Shown here: one piece after another, positions 1 to 11,160 of the stretch
Layout of the letters: each line of letters opens with the position of its first letter
How positions within the stretch are numbered: the stretch's first letter is position 1
Origin: Ridgeia piscesae
Lineage: Eukaryota > Annelida > Polychaeta > Sabellida > Siboglinidae
Length of the DNA: 64,000 bases
Direction of reading: 5' to 3'
Assembly (NCBI GenBank): GCA_025642075.2
Contig: JAODUO010000195.1
Location: 165,001-229,000, forward strand
Position numbers and translations under genes: made by a program
Notes under the pieces: model-generated
Seen by the model: only the letters and a program-made list of their open reading frames with translations
Told to the model about the DNA's origin: nothing
Databases searched by the model: none

Positions 1-780
1 AACTAAACCACCGATTAGTTTATTGTAGCGTGCAGAAAATGGCGCGCTCGTAAATTTCAATTCTGAAAACTGCGGCAGGTGGCTCAAGGGGGGGAATGGT
101 GCTATCTGCTAGGCTGGCGGGGCGCTCTCCGATTACGCCCTAGGCGAAGCCGTTTGCTATTTCGCGAAAAGAAATAAAAATCTCTTCGCCATATCGGCGA
201 AATGTTATTTAAGTTGTTGTTAGTGGCGTTATCAGCTGTACATTACTGTATTATTTCCTGCCCGCGTCTGTTGAAATTGCCTAAACGATCGCACATCAAA
301 CCGACCCAAATAACCAGTCAGCATGACGTGCCCTGCACGGTAAACAATAGGTCGGCAATTCCTTTATTTAGCCAAGTTCACAGACAATAGCTTAGCTTAA
401 TTCAATTAAGTATTGTATTGATTGGACAAATGTTCAAGATTCAAAAGACTGTATTGTCCTTTTAAAGCATCACATTAAAAAAGGAAATCTTTCTTCAGTT
501 ACATACTAAAATGCCAGTGATAAGATTGGTTTTCCATATACTGTTGATAAGATACATTACAATGATAATAATACTAATCAGCACTAAAATGTATAAAGTA
601 AATAAATTATGTATATAAATAAGTATTATAAATAATAAATAAATAACTAAATAAGCATGTAATATTTCTTAAAATATTCCTTGATAAGACACAATATAAT
701 AACATTAATAATATATACCAAAAATGGTAAATAAATAAGATTAAATAAATCAGTATAATAAATGTATGTAATAAAAAAGT
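1..780. other. No gene seen
   Basis: I see no exon or recognisable element. The stretch after about 450 is AT-rich and full of stop codons in all frames. Confidence 0.5.
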
Positions 781-794
781 ACATGACAAATTAG

Positions 795-1125
795 CATTCA
801 AAATTAAAATGGCAGAAGGTATAAACGATTTCTTGATTAGGTTCTTTTTAGCTAGTGGAACGTTTATACGTCTCCCTGATGGAAGTTTCTGAAAAGCTTC
901 ATTCAGAGGATGGGTAGGATCGTACAGTATTTGTATGGCTTTGTTTTGTTTTTCAATGCAGCATTGCATATATTGGACAGGTGTTTCTGTTCGTTACCAG
1001 TCAACTTGCTAGCTGTGTTGACAACACGAGCAAGCTTTATTTTATTCTTGCCACTGACACTGCCATGTAATGATCGAAACCTGTTTGACCTATTGTTGAC
1101 ACCAGTTATAAGTTTGATACGAGTA
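795..1125 (-). pseudogene. LINE 3' end: C-terminal tail of a reverse transcriptase ORF
   Basis: Read leftwards, the minus strand encodes a stretch typical of the last ~100 residues of non-LTR retrotransposon proteins. A segment with NNRSNRFRSLHGS and KIKLARVVNTASKLTG is followed, after one frameshift near 950, by ILYDPTHPLNEAF, LPSGRRINVPL and KKSFIPSAILILN. The pattern (D-P-x-H-P-L, then L-P-S-G-R-R, then K-x-S-F-I-P-x-A-I) is known from the tail after the RT domain of LINE proteins and from their degenerate genomic copies. The frameshift and lack of an upstream RT core show a 5'-truncated dead copy. AT-rich DNA follows its 3' side. The LINE clade cannot be set from this piece. Confidence 0.7.
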
Positions 1126-1834
1126 CAACGCCGTCCCTGACACGTTCCCTATTATCGCTCAGTACAGGTGAAGACATGGCGTTAATCGATATGCCACCTG
1201 GTAAATATTCAACCAAATGCCAACATAGGTTTGATATAATTCATGTATAGTTGCCAAGTCTCATCAGTCCCAACATATTACAGATATAAAGATGCATGTC
1301 AAAAATATATTTTTGTAATTATAACCTGCATCACCTAGGCTAGGACTACAGTCCTTCTATAACATAGGCTAAATTTAATAAAATGGAAGAATTATTATAT
1401 TCAATTAATCAGTTACTGAGCAGACAAATAATAGTTTAAAATGGGTAAAGATTGTGTTAATGAAATATTTGAATCATTGCAGAGCAACACGAGTAGAGTA
1501 GATTGTTTTGAATTATATGGCCTTGTTGTAAAGGTTTTTCTTTCAACTTTTTCTGCATTGTTAATTTATTTTTTATTACATTAATAGTAGGTGTTTGGCT
1601 TTTAATAATTGAAAGATGTTCCTTAATTATGTTTGCGTGTTTGCAAAATTCTCAACACTATTTCAGCTTTCTTTTTATAGTTAAACAATGTTTCTGTTAA
1701 ATTATATTGCGTGTTTGTTTGCTATATATGTTGTACTCGTGTGTCGTTATGGTATGGGCGGTAAATTTGTATACGAGTTATCTGATACAGATTGCCATCC
1801 CCAAAATGTGGAACTCCTGCCGGAGGTGACCAGG

Positions 1835-2380
1835 TTGGACTAGTGCAGGTTGTCAGCGACCCATTCAGCGTTTCACGTTGTAAAGACGACAATAGCCGCC
1901 TAGACAAGACTCATAATTGTTGTAACATTATCAACCGGCGAGATCGTTTGAGTGCTAAGGCACCATTGTTGGTTTGTGAACGTAGTTGTTGTGTCGTGTC
2001 AACTGCGAATTTTATCAAATGTATCTTTCGAGACGACTCAGTTACTTTACAAGAATTGACACATTGTGCATTCTTTTCTACATTCCAACGTGGTACTTAA
2101 CACACTATAATGCGATGCTTTCTATAATGCGATAATGAATTATGACTATAATTATAAAAATATCAACTTTGCTTTTCAAAATCAGAAATGTGTTGGGGTT
2201 GAAGTTGGTTTTGTAAAGATAAACTTTGTTTATATTACACATACAACTGACATTATTTATTTATTTTGTTTGATATAATAATTGTATAAGATTATTATGC
2301 GAGTATGGCGCTAAGAAAATAAATCACGCATGTATTATTATAATTGTCTTTTTATGCAGATAATTACAAATTTTGTTCAT
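1835..2380. repeat. Diverged direct repeat, copy 1
   Basis: This block is clearly related to 2993-3545 in the same orientation. Shared stretches include the region around 1841-1930 versus 3005-3090, 'ataatgcgataat' at about 2127 versus 3236, and the 'gataaactttgtttatatta' block versus 'gataaactctgtttagatta'. Many substitutions and small indels separate the copies. No coding potential is conserved between them. Confidence 0.7.
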
Positions 2381-2992
2381 TATTCCGTTGTAATAAATGC
2401 AGTTTCCTTTTCATCCATTCGACTGAAGTATTTATAAGTCCTAGCCACTTTGAAAATTATAGTAATAATAAACAATAATAAACGTATAAACGTATGTTTT
2501 AATAGTTGATGTAATAATGTATATAACTTCTACGCGTCACATACTGGGGGAAATTGTATACAAGGTGACGGGCAAAATTATGTTGCAAAAAGTGTGAGTT
2601 ATATAGCAACTTAACTGTGCTTAACTTAACCTATAGCAACTTAACTGTGCTTAGCAAGAACGCACTCGTTTATAAGTTTAATGGAAGACAATGTCCACGG
2701 CTTCATAGCGTTCACGTTTCACGTTGAAAGCGAATGACTCATCTAGACCGTTAGGTGTACAGATATTCTGCATGAGAAAGTGTTGTGACGCTCCTTTCAT
2801 AAACGGTTGCACCACAGGCCTTCGTGAAATAAGTAACGGAGGCGTACACTAATATGGCATTATCTTTTAACGTGTTGTCGATGCCATGAACGTACAGCAC
2901 AGCGGTACCTTTATGCCAGGGCCTGTAACCGATACCATCTTTTCCACATAACACTGCCACAACATAACACAGACTTTTCTACTGAGGCCCGA

Positions 2993-3545
2993 AGTTCGCT
3001 AGTTTGGACTTGTGCCAGTTGTTAGCGATTCATGCAGCGTTTTATGTTACAGCAACAACAATTATATCTGTCTAGCCCCGACTCATAATTGCTTTAAAAG
3101 TATCAACTAGCGGAATCACTTGACCGCTGCAACATTACGGGCTTAGTTCATATGCCGTGTCACCTGCTGTTGTTTTTATTAAATGCATCAATGTAGTTCT
3201 TAAAACACGTATTTATATAAAGCAGTTGTCCGGTATAATGCGATAATACAAAATAACTATACTTTAAAATATTTATAAACTTTTCTTTTCCAAAGCAGAA
3301 ATCTGTTGGAGTTGACGTTGTTTTTGTAACGATAAACTCTGTTTAGATTAAATATACCACTGACTTTATTTATTTATATTGTTTGATATAATCATTGCAT
3401 ATTTTGAATGGCGTGGCGCCAAAGATCATTATGCGACTATGACACTACGACAATATCGCATGTATCATTATAATTGTCTTTGTTTGTGCATTCGTAAGTT
3501 ACATTTATACAAATCAGTTACATTTATGCAAATCATTAAAATTTT
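2993..3545. repeat. Diverged direct repeat, copy 2
   Basis: Second copy of the block at 1835-2380, about 1.15 kb downstream. The segment between the copies (2381-2992) has a 70-codon open frame on the minus strand ending near 2751. I do not recognise it and found no splice site that keeps its frame open. Confidence 0.7.
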
Positions 3546-3661
3546 GCTAATTATTCCGTTTTAATATAATTTATGTTTAATGGATTTTACTGACATGTAC
3601 TAGCGACTTCGAATGGGTGTTTCACTCGAAAACAAGCTGAGTACAAACATAGTAATAATAA

Positions 3662-3666
<5 letters not shown>

Positions 3667-3715
<49 letters not shown>

Positions 3716-3726
3716 ATATATATATA
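3667..3726. repeat. (TA)n microsatellite
   Basis: Roughly 60 bases of TA repeats with one interruption. It lies within about 10 bases of the splice donor of the minus-strand membrane-protein exon, just inside the intron. Confidence 0.95.
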
Positions 3727-3738
3727 ATATACACTTAC

Positions 3739-4045
3739 CAGACAGGTAGATAGCGACACCGACAATGGTCGCAGTGACGACCGCCAGAAGCACGCAGAGC
3801 AAGATCACTCCCCGGCAGCTACGCAGCCACTTCCGGTGACGTCGGGTGGACGAGGAGGTCGACGCAGAGGAAGTGACGCGCGTGGCTCTGCGCACTCTCT
3901 CAGACACCGTGTGAGGCAATGAAGGAAAGAGGGGTTTGGCAGCAGGCAACTGACTGCTGACTGGCCACACTTGCCATCCCGGCACCATCCGAGTAGCCAC
4001 CGGCGGCCAATACGACGTCATCCGGGTGTAATATGACGGGACCGG
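3739..4045 (-). CDS. Type II membrane protein, exon 2 (cytoplasmic stem and transmembrane segment)
   Basis: Exon of 307 bases bounded by an acceptor (tatttttag at 4046-4054) and a consensus donor (gtaagt at 3733-3738). It starts in phase 0 and ends in phase 1. Joined to the exon at 5057-5125 it gives about 125 residues. The first ~98 are Pro-, Ser-, Thr- and Arg-rich with a basic cluster (STRRHRKW). A strongly hydrophobic segment (VILLCVLLAVVTATIVGVAI, about residues 101-122) follows and ends with YLSG at the donor. The positive-inside rule and the lack of an N-terminal signal suggest a single-pass type II protein with a cytoplasmic N-terminus. The phase-1 end suggests that phase-1 extracellular modules follow, but I found none before base 1. 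The family is not recognised. Confidence 0.65.
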
Positions 4046-5056
4046 CTAAAAATACATAAACAAATATATTGAACTGAATTAAAATGAAACATATAATGTA
4101 TCATTTAGTACTGACATTTTTCTTTGGCCTCAAACAAGAGACACATGTGTAATATTCCGTACACACGTCAACTGTTTGAAGTGCGATACGTTCAATATTT
4201 GGGTGCAAAAACATCAGTTACTTTCAATGTTCTGATTTCAGAAATTTGCTATGTCTTCAATAAACTAAGGCATTGGAAGCTCGTGGCTGGCTTTATGGGT
4301 TGAGCCCACTAAATGGATTCAAGGTTGGGGGATTGGTTTTGCTCCAATATTCAGGGAAGTGGTGCATTCTTGTGGGCTTTTTTTAGAACCAGAGGGATGT
4401 TTATTTTGTGGTTGTCTCAAGGATGTTGTCATGATGCACTGGAGGGTTTTGGAGAACACCCGGATGTTGTTTGTGGAGCTTCAACTCGGTGCACCTGAAG
4501 GATTTTTAAGTTGCTTCGGGAAGTCTCAAAGCACTTACAGGGTTTAGAGTGTCTCAGTCCTGCACCCCGAATATTCCGACGCCAATGATACTAAGCATAT
4601 ATGAGCACAACGATTACATTTCTCCTTCTTCTGATATGATGTAATTACACCACAACACTAATTGTAAGCAACGAAGCTTTGCGTGTATGACGGAGTTCAT
4701 TCTAAACCAAACTACTTTGTTCTTGTACCCTTCGCCTTTCACGAAATCTGACACATATGTTACCTGATCACGCGTGAAATTCACAATACAAAGTCAACAA
4801 CACGAAGACAACCAATTCCACTTAATGTAGTTAGTTGATGTATATTTCTCCAACATAGAACGTTATTATCACAAGACGTTGTCAATACAGCTATGCCCGT
4901 AATGAATTATCACAAAGGAACAGCGAACACTACAAGAACGCGTTTAATAATCGACAACAAAATGCAGAGCGTTTGAATGAAGCACTAGAAAGGCTGGTCG
5001 TTTGTAAAATTCACAATCTAAACTTAATGACATGGAGAATAATGTAAATGTCTTAC
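4046..5056 (-). other. Intron of the membrane-protein gene
   Basis: Lies between two exons with matching phase-0 junctions. I see no other feature in it. Confidence 0.5.
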
Positions 5057-5125
5057 TCTCCCGGGCTTGTCGTAGTCGACGTTGTAACCATGTCTGCGCT
5101 CTGGTTCCCAGGCAAACTGCGGCAT
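5057..5125 (-). CDS. Type II membrane protein, exon 1 (start codon)
   Basis: Starts at an ATG in good context (gccATGccg) at 5125 and runs 23 codons (MPQFAWEPERRHGYNVDYDK, then PGR) to a donor gtaaga at 5051-5056. It joins in phase 0 to the exon at 3739-4045. The longer in-frame upstream stretch has no ATG before a stop codon, so 5125 is the likely start. The N-terminus is hydrophilic with no signal peptide, which fits the internal transmembrane segment in exon 2. Confidence 0.55.
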
Positions 5126-6261
5126 GGCTTTCGATGAATTCGCAGGTATCTTCTCCCGCGTAGACACCTCAACTAATCCCTTCCCAGCGTTCTGTCGTAG
5201 GGCTCGACTCCAAGCCACTCATGCGGAACCGCTACATTCACAACCAATCATTTTAGGTCATCAATGGCAACGCTCCAGCAGCATGGTGGGCGCGTGTAAT
5301 GTAGCAGTGACTCTCAACAGAATGGATACGTCAAGTTGAATGACGTCTGGTGCTGTCAGTATGTGACCGTTCTTTAATTCTAACTAGCGGCTACATTGCA
5401 GTCCATGTTCAACTTGTAAATCGACTTAGTATACTAATGTCAAGCGTAAACAAATCAGACCGACATCAGCAGTGAGAGAGTAACCCTAATGAAGAAATAC
5501 AGCTTATTTTAGCACTTTTATCAAGAGCAAGCCTTTTTAGGAGTGGTAAAACATATGTAACAAGCTAGACATGCGTACTGCTTAACAATGTGAGTACTAT
5601 AAATTCAGCGTCAACGGTTCACACAGCGCCTTTATGTGGTCGGTCGAACGAACGTCTTTGTGTAGCGCTGCCTAGAGACTCAGCCATGCGCGATAGAATC
5701 AGCTGTGGCGAGATTATTCGATGAAGTGGCTCGGAGGGGCGCGATCGGTAACTTCGATTACGTACTCACGACCGGTAGATTAAATCAAGAATATGCTCAA
5801 TTTGAAAAACAGCACTTAACAGCGTTGTTGGTGTCACATGCCGTAGACGACAGTTCAATAGCGTTGGGGCAGCCACGCGGAATGACCTCAGTGACATTTT
5901 GTACGTGGGACAGTAGGTTGTACAATACGTGTTGTTTCCTGGGGCAGACCAGTCAATGCTCCGTGCGTGTGTAGACATATATAAACTGTACTCGTGCTAA
6001 TACAAGTAGCGATCATAGTAAGCCAGGGATCATTTGGCTGCGCTACAGTACCCCTGGCTGATCGTCTCAACAAACCGTGAAAGTGAGCGGAGTCTAATTA
6101 TAAAATGATAATAATTGAGTTCCCATTCGCTACTACGTCAGACGTTGGAATGAGGTACCACAATATCTAATCCGACAGAGGGCACTCTACCGCAACTAGG
6201 GTATTTGTGCCGTCTTTTACGTATTCTTGACGATTTAAGACGCAATTGCACTTACGCGGTC
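5126..6261. other. Intergenic stretch, divergent spacer
   Basis: Separates the minus-strand membrane-protein start from the plus-strand SAP exon. An 89-codon open frame at 5705-5974 on the plus strand resembles nothing I know and has no supporting splice sites. Confidence 0.4.
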
Positions 6262-6368
6262 ATGTCGCCGCCGATGAGATATCGTGATATGACGCTGATT
6301 CAACTGAAACATTCGTTGAGGAAACGTAAAACGCATCTATCTGGACGAAAAAAGGGTTTGATACCACG
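6262..6368 (+). CDS. SAP-domain exon of a SAP-SWIM-YqaJ mobile gene
   Basis: ATG at 6262 opens 35 codons ending at a consensus donor (gtaagt at 6369). The peptide contains MTLIQLKHSLRKRKTHLSGR followed by KKGLIPR. It matches the SAP motif pattern (T-x-x-x-L-K-x-x-L-R-K-R-x-x-x-x-S-G-R-K-x-x-L-I-x-R), a short helix-turn-helix DNA-binding domain. In invertebrate genomes, SAP domains occur at the N-terminus of multi-copy proteins that also carry a SWIM zinc finger and a YqaJ-type nuclease. Both follow downstream in the same orientation (about 6.9-7.1 and 9.6-10.1 kb), so this is most likely their first coding exon. The exon itself is intact. Confidence 0.65.
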
Positions 6369-6924
6369 GTAAGTGATTATATTCCTAGAAACAAGACAAA
6401 GTATGGCGAATGTGTCGGACGATACAAAGTGATTTTGAGTATGGATTTATACTATCGATGATAGCGTCGTATCGTTTAATTGTTTTTTTAATAAATGGAG
6501 TCTGTCTGTTTTCATCTTATAAAATGCCTCCACATTGGATGACTAATGACTAATCTTCCAGTTAACTGGTATAAATTATGTTGCTCTTTTCCAACCTATT
6601 TTACAAACTGTTTTTATGTGTAGGCCTATGACAGTAGCGTATGAGTATGATTATCATATCCTGTATTTGGAATGTCATTCATTACTTCCGGTATAAAAGA
6701 GGAAGGCAGATATTATGACTCAAAGATTGTGACTGTTATATATTTTTTAATTTCATGGTTTTATTGAAAAGCACTTATCTGTTGCAGACTGGATTTTTTA
6801 TATATACCAAAACACCAGTCAGACAGAACCTCACCCAGAGCCTGAAATGACATTGCCCCCAAGCAGCCTAAAAAGTATCTGCATTGGATATTGACTGATT
6901 AGTAAATGTAGTTGAACTGTTTCT
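6369..6924 (+). other. Intron between SAP and SWIM exons
   Basis: AT-rich and non-coding. No clear acceptor stands out immediately before the SWIM-coding frame, so the exact exon boundary is uncertain. Confidence 0.4.
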
Positions 6925-7122
6925 TATGCCGATATGAGAAATACTATACCATGCAAGGTTGATATTTCTATCAACACCGATGGGGTTGTGCAGGAAGCGC
7001 AGTGTGGAGTGGGACAGGAGCCTGCCGCCCACTGCAAGCACGTTGCTGCTGTGATGTTTGGCCTTAGCTACTTCTACAAAACAGGAGATATTCACACGGA
7101 AGTCTCGTTCACCCAGGAAAAA
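6925..7122 (+). pseudogene. SWIM-type zinc-finger exon of the mobile gene
   Basis: The frame encodes GVVQEAQCGVGQEPAAHCKH followed by VAAVMFGLSYFYKTGDI. The SWIM motif is C-x-C-x(n)-C-x-H. Here the C-K-H half is intact, but the first half has only one Cys (Q-C-G-V), so metal binding is probably impaired. The sequence then runs to FTQEKK and a stop. The continuation of the family (VLHTFHKSKTFQG...) is found at 7404, showing that an intron lies between. SWIM domains bind DNA or protein. Position between the SAP and YqaJ parts supports a single broken gene. Confidence 0.65.
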
Positions 7123-7403
7123 AAGTAAATGATACTGGACCGTCCTTTACCGTTATAATAATAAGTGCAGATATGCCTCCTTAATGACCAGAACTTGATC
7201 ATAATTAAACTGATATTATACCTATTATTTTCGCTTCTGGTTTTAAATGTTGTTGTTCCTAAATGGCGCGTCTGTCAGTGTCATGCAGTATATGTTGGTT
7301 TGCCCAGTGTATGTCAAGGGACTCTCGTGCATGTGTTAAAACGTATATATTTAAGCTAATGTTTTAATACTGTCCTTGATTACTTAGACAACATTTGTTT
7401 CAG

Positions 7404-7539
7404 GTACTCCACACTTTTCACAAATCAAAGACTTTCCAAGGCAGCTCTCTGAAGGCCCAGGTTCTGCACACAATCCGGGGCCGGGATGCCACGCCACTGG
7501 TCTATGGTGCGAGACCTGAACATCTGCGACACCGCGTCG
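7404..7539 (+). CDS. Exon linking SWIM and YqaJ parts of the mobile gene
   Basis: An acceptor (tttcag at 7398-7403) opens a frame reading VLHTFHKSKTFQGSSLKAQV, then LHTIRGRDATPLVYGARPEH, up to a donor-like gtgagg at 7540. If that donor is not used the frame stops at 7551. The T-W/F-H-x-P/S-K motif after the SWIM domain is how I remember related mobile proteins continuing, so I place it as the next exon. The function of this linker is unknown. Confidence 0.5.
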
Positions 7540-9096
7540 GTGAGGAAGACTGATTCCGAAATGCTTGTCTGAAAACGCAATGCAAGGTGATTTATAATCT
7601 CTGAAGTAATAATGTGACATAAATACAATTCATATATTTGTATGTAATGTTGTTTACGGTAATGCAATAGAAAATTTGGAATGGATAAACACGGGGTCAA
7701 GTAGATTAATATGGGAGCTAGAATACACTGTTTTGACTGAGGTACAAAACATTTGTTCCTTCCATGTTCCAATACCTTTGTGTGGTTACAGTAAATAAAC
7801 ATACACACAAATAATAACAATAATCTGTAAATGACCCTACACTGTTCACTGCTAGAAATAATCTACAAGGTCATAGTAATTGTTTATTTTCATCCAGTCA
7901 TAATTGCAGATTTCTCACCCACCAGGCAGTTAAACTAGAGGTGCAACAAGTTAATAAGTGTGAGTTACATCGGTTAGAGTAGTAAGTGTAAGACCTGTAG
8001 TTATCGTAGTCAGAACAGGTGCTAGGATACTCAGACTTTTTAATTAACCAATCAAGCCAAATGGAAGAATGCCGCCTTCAGGTTATTTGTGCATTTATGC
8101 AAAATTCAACTACAATTTGTGTTGTCTATAAATATCCCTGATATCTATTTTCTTGATTGGTAAAACAACATGCACATATCTTTACATTGACACACTGGGG
8201 AAACTCTTATTCTGGCCGTGCCAAATTGTACAAACAACAACACGGCTCCAATCATTGCTCAGTTCTTTATTTCTTATCTTACTGTAACTGTAACGACCAC
8301 GCTCACCCCAACACCGGCTCTGACTCATGATGCAGCATGTCATTTATAGCAGAACATAGATAATTGTTCAAACATATATTGCAATTTCATATACCTATAC
8401 TACTTCAAGTTATTATAAAAGCAGTTTCAATTTGCTACACAGGATAATCACATTATGCCATATTAAATGTTTGCAATGTAGCTATGCTTCCCAGGGTGGC
8501 TCCCAACTTGTTGTCAAGAGTCAGTCAGTCCCTACGGAATGTGCCCTATACCCTACCCAGCCAACACCACAATGTGCTTAACCATGGAATCATTAGTGAC
8601 CATTGGGCAGTTTCTGATACTGACCACTTAGCTTCACAACACACATGCTATTGCTAAATGCATAATATGGAATTAGTAGTGTAGATTAAGCATCATAATG
8701 CAAAACACAGTATATATGATACTCATATCACCAGCGGAATGCACACTCTCAAAATCATTAAGATCACTACTGTTTACAAACAGCCAGTGAGGAGTCAGTC
8801 ACAGCATACTGCTCAAAACAATTCTCAATATAAGGTGAAAACTGAATAATCATTGAAATCATCCATCCAAGTTTATATCAAATAATGGGTAATCTTTCAC
8901 TTCGTAATATGGCATAATTAAAAAAACATGAAATAATACGTTAAACGTATTATTGAACAAGCTGACATTCACTCAAATTAAATGTATCCTCCTTGTTGTG
9001 TGAAACAGTGACAGTGACACATACAAGGCATGAGTGTATACATTGTGAGACACAAATATTCTGCATTAGTAACATTTAATTTCATGTCACACACAG
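7540..9096. other. Intron-like stretch, no gene seen
   Basis: AT-rich, no recognisable exon. It ends in an acceptor-like cacacacag at 9096, immediately before the 65-bp tandem array. Confidence 0.4.
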
Positions 9097-9612
9097 GCCG
9101 AGTTTGTGTAGAGATCAACTAGGAGCCAGGACACCTCAAAGACATGGCAAGAGATGAGGCCGCAGAGTTTGTGGAGAGATCAACTAGGAGCCAGGGCACC
9201 TCAAAGACATGGCAAGAGATGAAGCCGCAGAGTTTGTGGAGAGATCAACTAGGAGCCAGGGCACCTCAAAGACATGGCAAGAGATGAGGCCGCAGAGTTT
9301 GTGGAGAGATCAACTAGGAGCCAGGACACCTCAAAGACATGGCAAGAGATGAGGCCGCAGAGTTTGTGGAGAGATCAACTAGGAGCCAGGGCACCTCAAA
9401 GACATGGCAAGAGATGAAGCCGCAGAGTTTGTGGAGAGATCAACTAGGAGCCAGGGCACCTCAAAGACATGGCAAGAGATGAGGCCGCAGAGTTTGTGGA
9501 GAGATCAACTAGGAGCCAGGGCACCTCAAAGACATGGCAAAAGATGAGGCCGCAGAGTTTGTGGAGAGATCAACTAGGAGCCAGGGCACCTCAAAGACAT
9601 GGCAAGAGATGA
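9097..9612 (+). repeat. 65-bp minisatellite amplified from coding sequence
   Basis: About eight head-to-tail copies of a 65-base unit containing 'gccgcagagtttgtggagag', 'atcaactaggagccagggca' and 'cctcaaagacatggcaagag'. Copies are nearly identical, differing at a few sites. The last copy runs in frame into the YqaJ-coding segment as EFVERSTRSQGTSKTWQEM. That is the linker before the nuclease domain (E-R-x-T-R-x-Q-x-x-S-K-x-W). Since 65 is not a multiple of 3, each added copy shifts the frame, so amplification destroyed the gene. Confidence 0.9.
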
Positions 9613-10107
9613 CGCCGCTTCATATTACGTCGTCCAACTATGGCACAATTTGTAAAGCATCCGGAAGGCGAGATGTCGATGGTCTCACCGACACACTGAC
9701 AACTCACTGCACTACAGCCATTCTCCGTGGGCGGAAGTACGAGTTTGTGGCCATTGAAAGGTTTGAGGCATTGCGGGGTGTAAAAACTATAAAGTGTGGG
9801 CTGTTCATCAGTCGACGAATTTGCTGTTCGTCATCTGTGCACCAGGTTCGGTGCTATTCATTGAAGATCTTGCACATTAAAACCCTTAGCATGCTGCGTC
9901 TCCAGGCAGAATTGTGAAAGACAACACTGTTCTTGAGGATGAATGTCGGCATGTTCTCTGTGACTAGGCAATATGTCCACAAACTGTTCTGTACTTGATG
10001 CATAATGACGGCACACTGCCTTTGGATCAAACACAACTATTATTATCACATACAAGGTCAACTGTTTTGCACTGAACGGAAACTGTGCCTGTTTGTGGCA
10101 TACATTT
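9600..10107 (+). pseudogene. YqaJ-type (PD-(D/E)XK) nuclease remnant
   Basis: Segments of a YqaJ-like exonuclease are readable in order. TSSNYGTICKASGRRDVDGL is followed by AILRGRKYEFVAIERFEAL and KTIKCGLFISRR. After a ~45-base foreign insertion come AASPGRIVKDNTVLED, then HNYYYHIQGQLFCTERKLCL and FVAYIFW with a stop. In the family the catalytic residues are the D of S-P-D-G and E-x-K in L-E-V-K-C-P. Here S-P-D-G has become S-P-G-R and E-V-K has become E-D-E, so catalysis is lost. Several frameshifts and stops confirm a dead copy. Such nucleases occur in phage recombination systems and in animal mobile elements. Confidence 0.7.
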
Positions 10108-10412
10108 TTTGGTGACTGTTTGGTGACCGAAATAGAAAGATAAAAATTGAAATTACGCTACAAAAGCTTCTTGTGTTTTACCATTCACATTTTGAAGCAG
10201 CCATCATCAATAAATTGTTTTATAAGAATTACTATCGATACGCTGACTGATGCAAATGACCATAAATATGGTTCATAGTGTGTCTGCTTAATATTTCAGC
10301 GTTTCAAAATGTCAAAGTACTGAAAACACACACGTAGTCAATTATCTTTTGGGACAATGCAGAGCCTGAAGTCGGACAATAAAAGCACGCCCACACGCAG
10401 ATTCTGTGTTAT

Positions 10413-11160
10413 TCATTGGGTGCTGCCATATTTTATACGTTTGGGTAGCCCATCGACACGTTCTACATGGACTCGCTGACTTGCTATTTTGCTATCGTTT
10501 ATAACTGCAGGTCCTGATAGTCTGTTTGTCTGGAAGAAGGTAGGAATACTAATCGAAAGCAGTGAACTTTCAAAAAAGATCTTGAACATTAAAACCCTTG
10601 TCAGCCATGACACTGTCACCTGGCTCACACATTTCAGTTAGTGAGGATCTTTCACAAATTTGACGGTCAATGACAGATCCACCGTGAGCTGGCGACACAT
10701 AAGTGACAAGTCCACCAGTGATGTTCCAAATAGTACTAACTGTGTTTTTGTTTTTTATAACTAGAATATGTGGCCTGCTGTGCAACTGGTTCCATCGGCC
10801 TTTTTATGTGGAATTCGGTCTTGTCTACAATGACTCTAGTTGATGGAAATTTATGGTTGAAGTCGGTTGGTGAAAAAGGTGGACCAAGTCATAGCAAGGC
10901 TACCAATTCCTTTCTCCCCATTGGCAAGCCATGAAGTTAACCCATGTTACAAAGATGTTTGTTAAATTGGCTTCAGATGTTTCAAACATACGACTCATTT
11001 CAAAATTGGTGTTATGTTGCCGAAGCTTCACAAGAGTTGCGAAAAACATATTTCCAATTGATAATGATGGATTGATACCATGATAATAAGTTAACTCATG
11101 TGCAGCTGAACCCAACATATGAAGCATTCCAATAAATTTCGTGGAGGTAGGCACTGTTAA
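10413..11160 (-). pseudogene. DDE_Tnp_4-type transposase remnant with N-terminal helix-turn-helix
   Basis: Read leftwards: 11154-10900 encodes a helix-turn-helix-like segment (NMFFATLVKLRQHNTNFEMS, then ANLTNIFVTWVNFM). Next come STRVIVDKTEFHIKRPMEPV and QQATYSSYK. After a frameshift, NTVSTIWNITGGLVTYVSPA and HGGSVIDRQI follow, then EPGDSVMADKGFNVQDLF. It ends with INDSKIASQRVHVERV. This order matches DDE_Tnp_4 transposases (the nuclease fold of PIF/Harbinger-like and related cut-and-paste elements). The putative catalytic triad is still visible: D in V-D-K-T-E-F, D in V-I-D-R-Q-I and E in H-V-E-R. Stops and frameshifts make it inactive. I could not define terminal inverted repeats. Confidence 0.75.

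Noticed and set aside
2751..2960. Last exon of the minus-strand membrane protein (TYFTKACGATVYERSVTTLS)
   Set aside because: Looks protein-like, but the possible acceptor (cctcag near 2982) puts a stop in the frame, and no family is recognised.
9097..10400. CRISPR-like array
   Set aside because: Head-to-tail units without spacers, eukaryotic context, and the unit is coding-derived.
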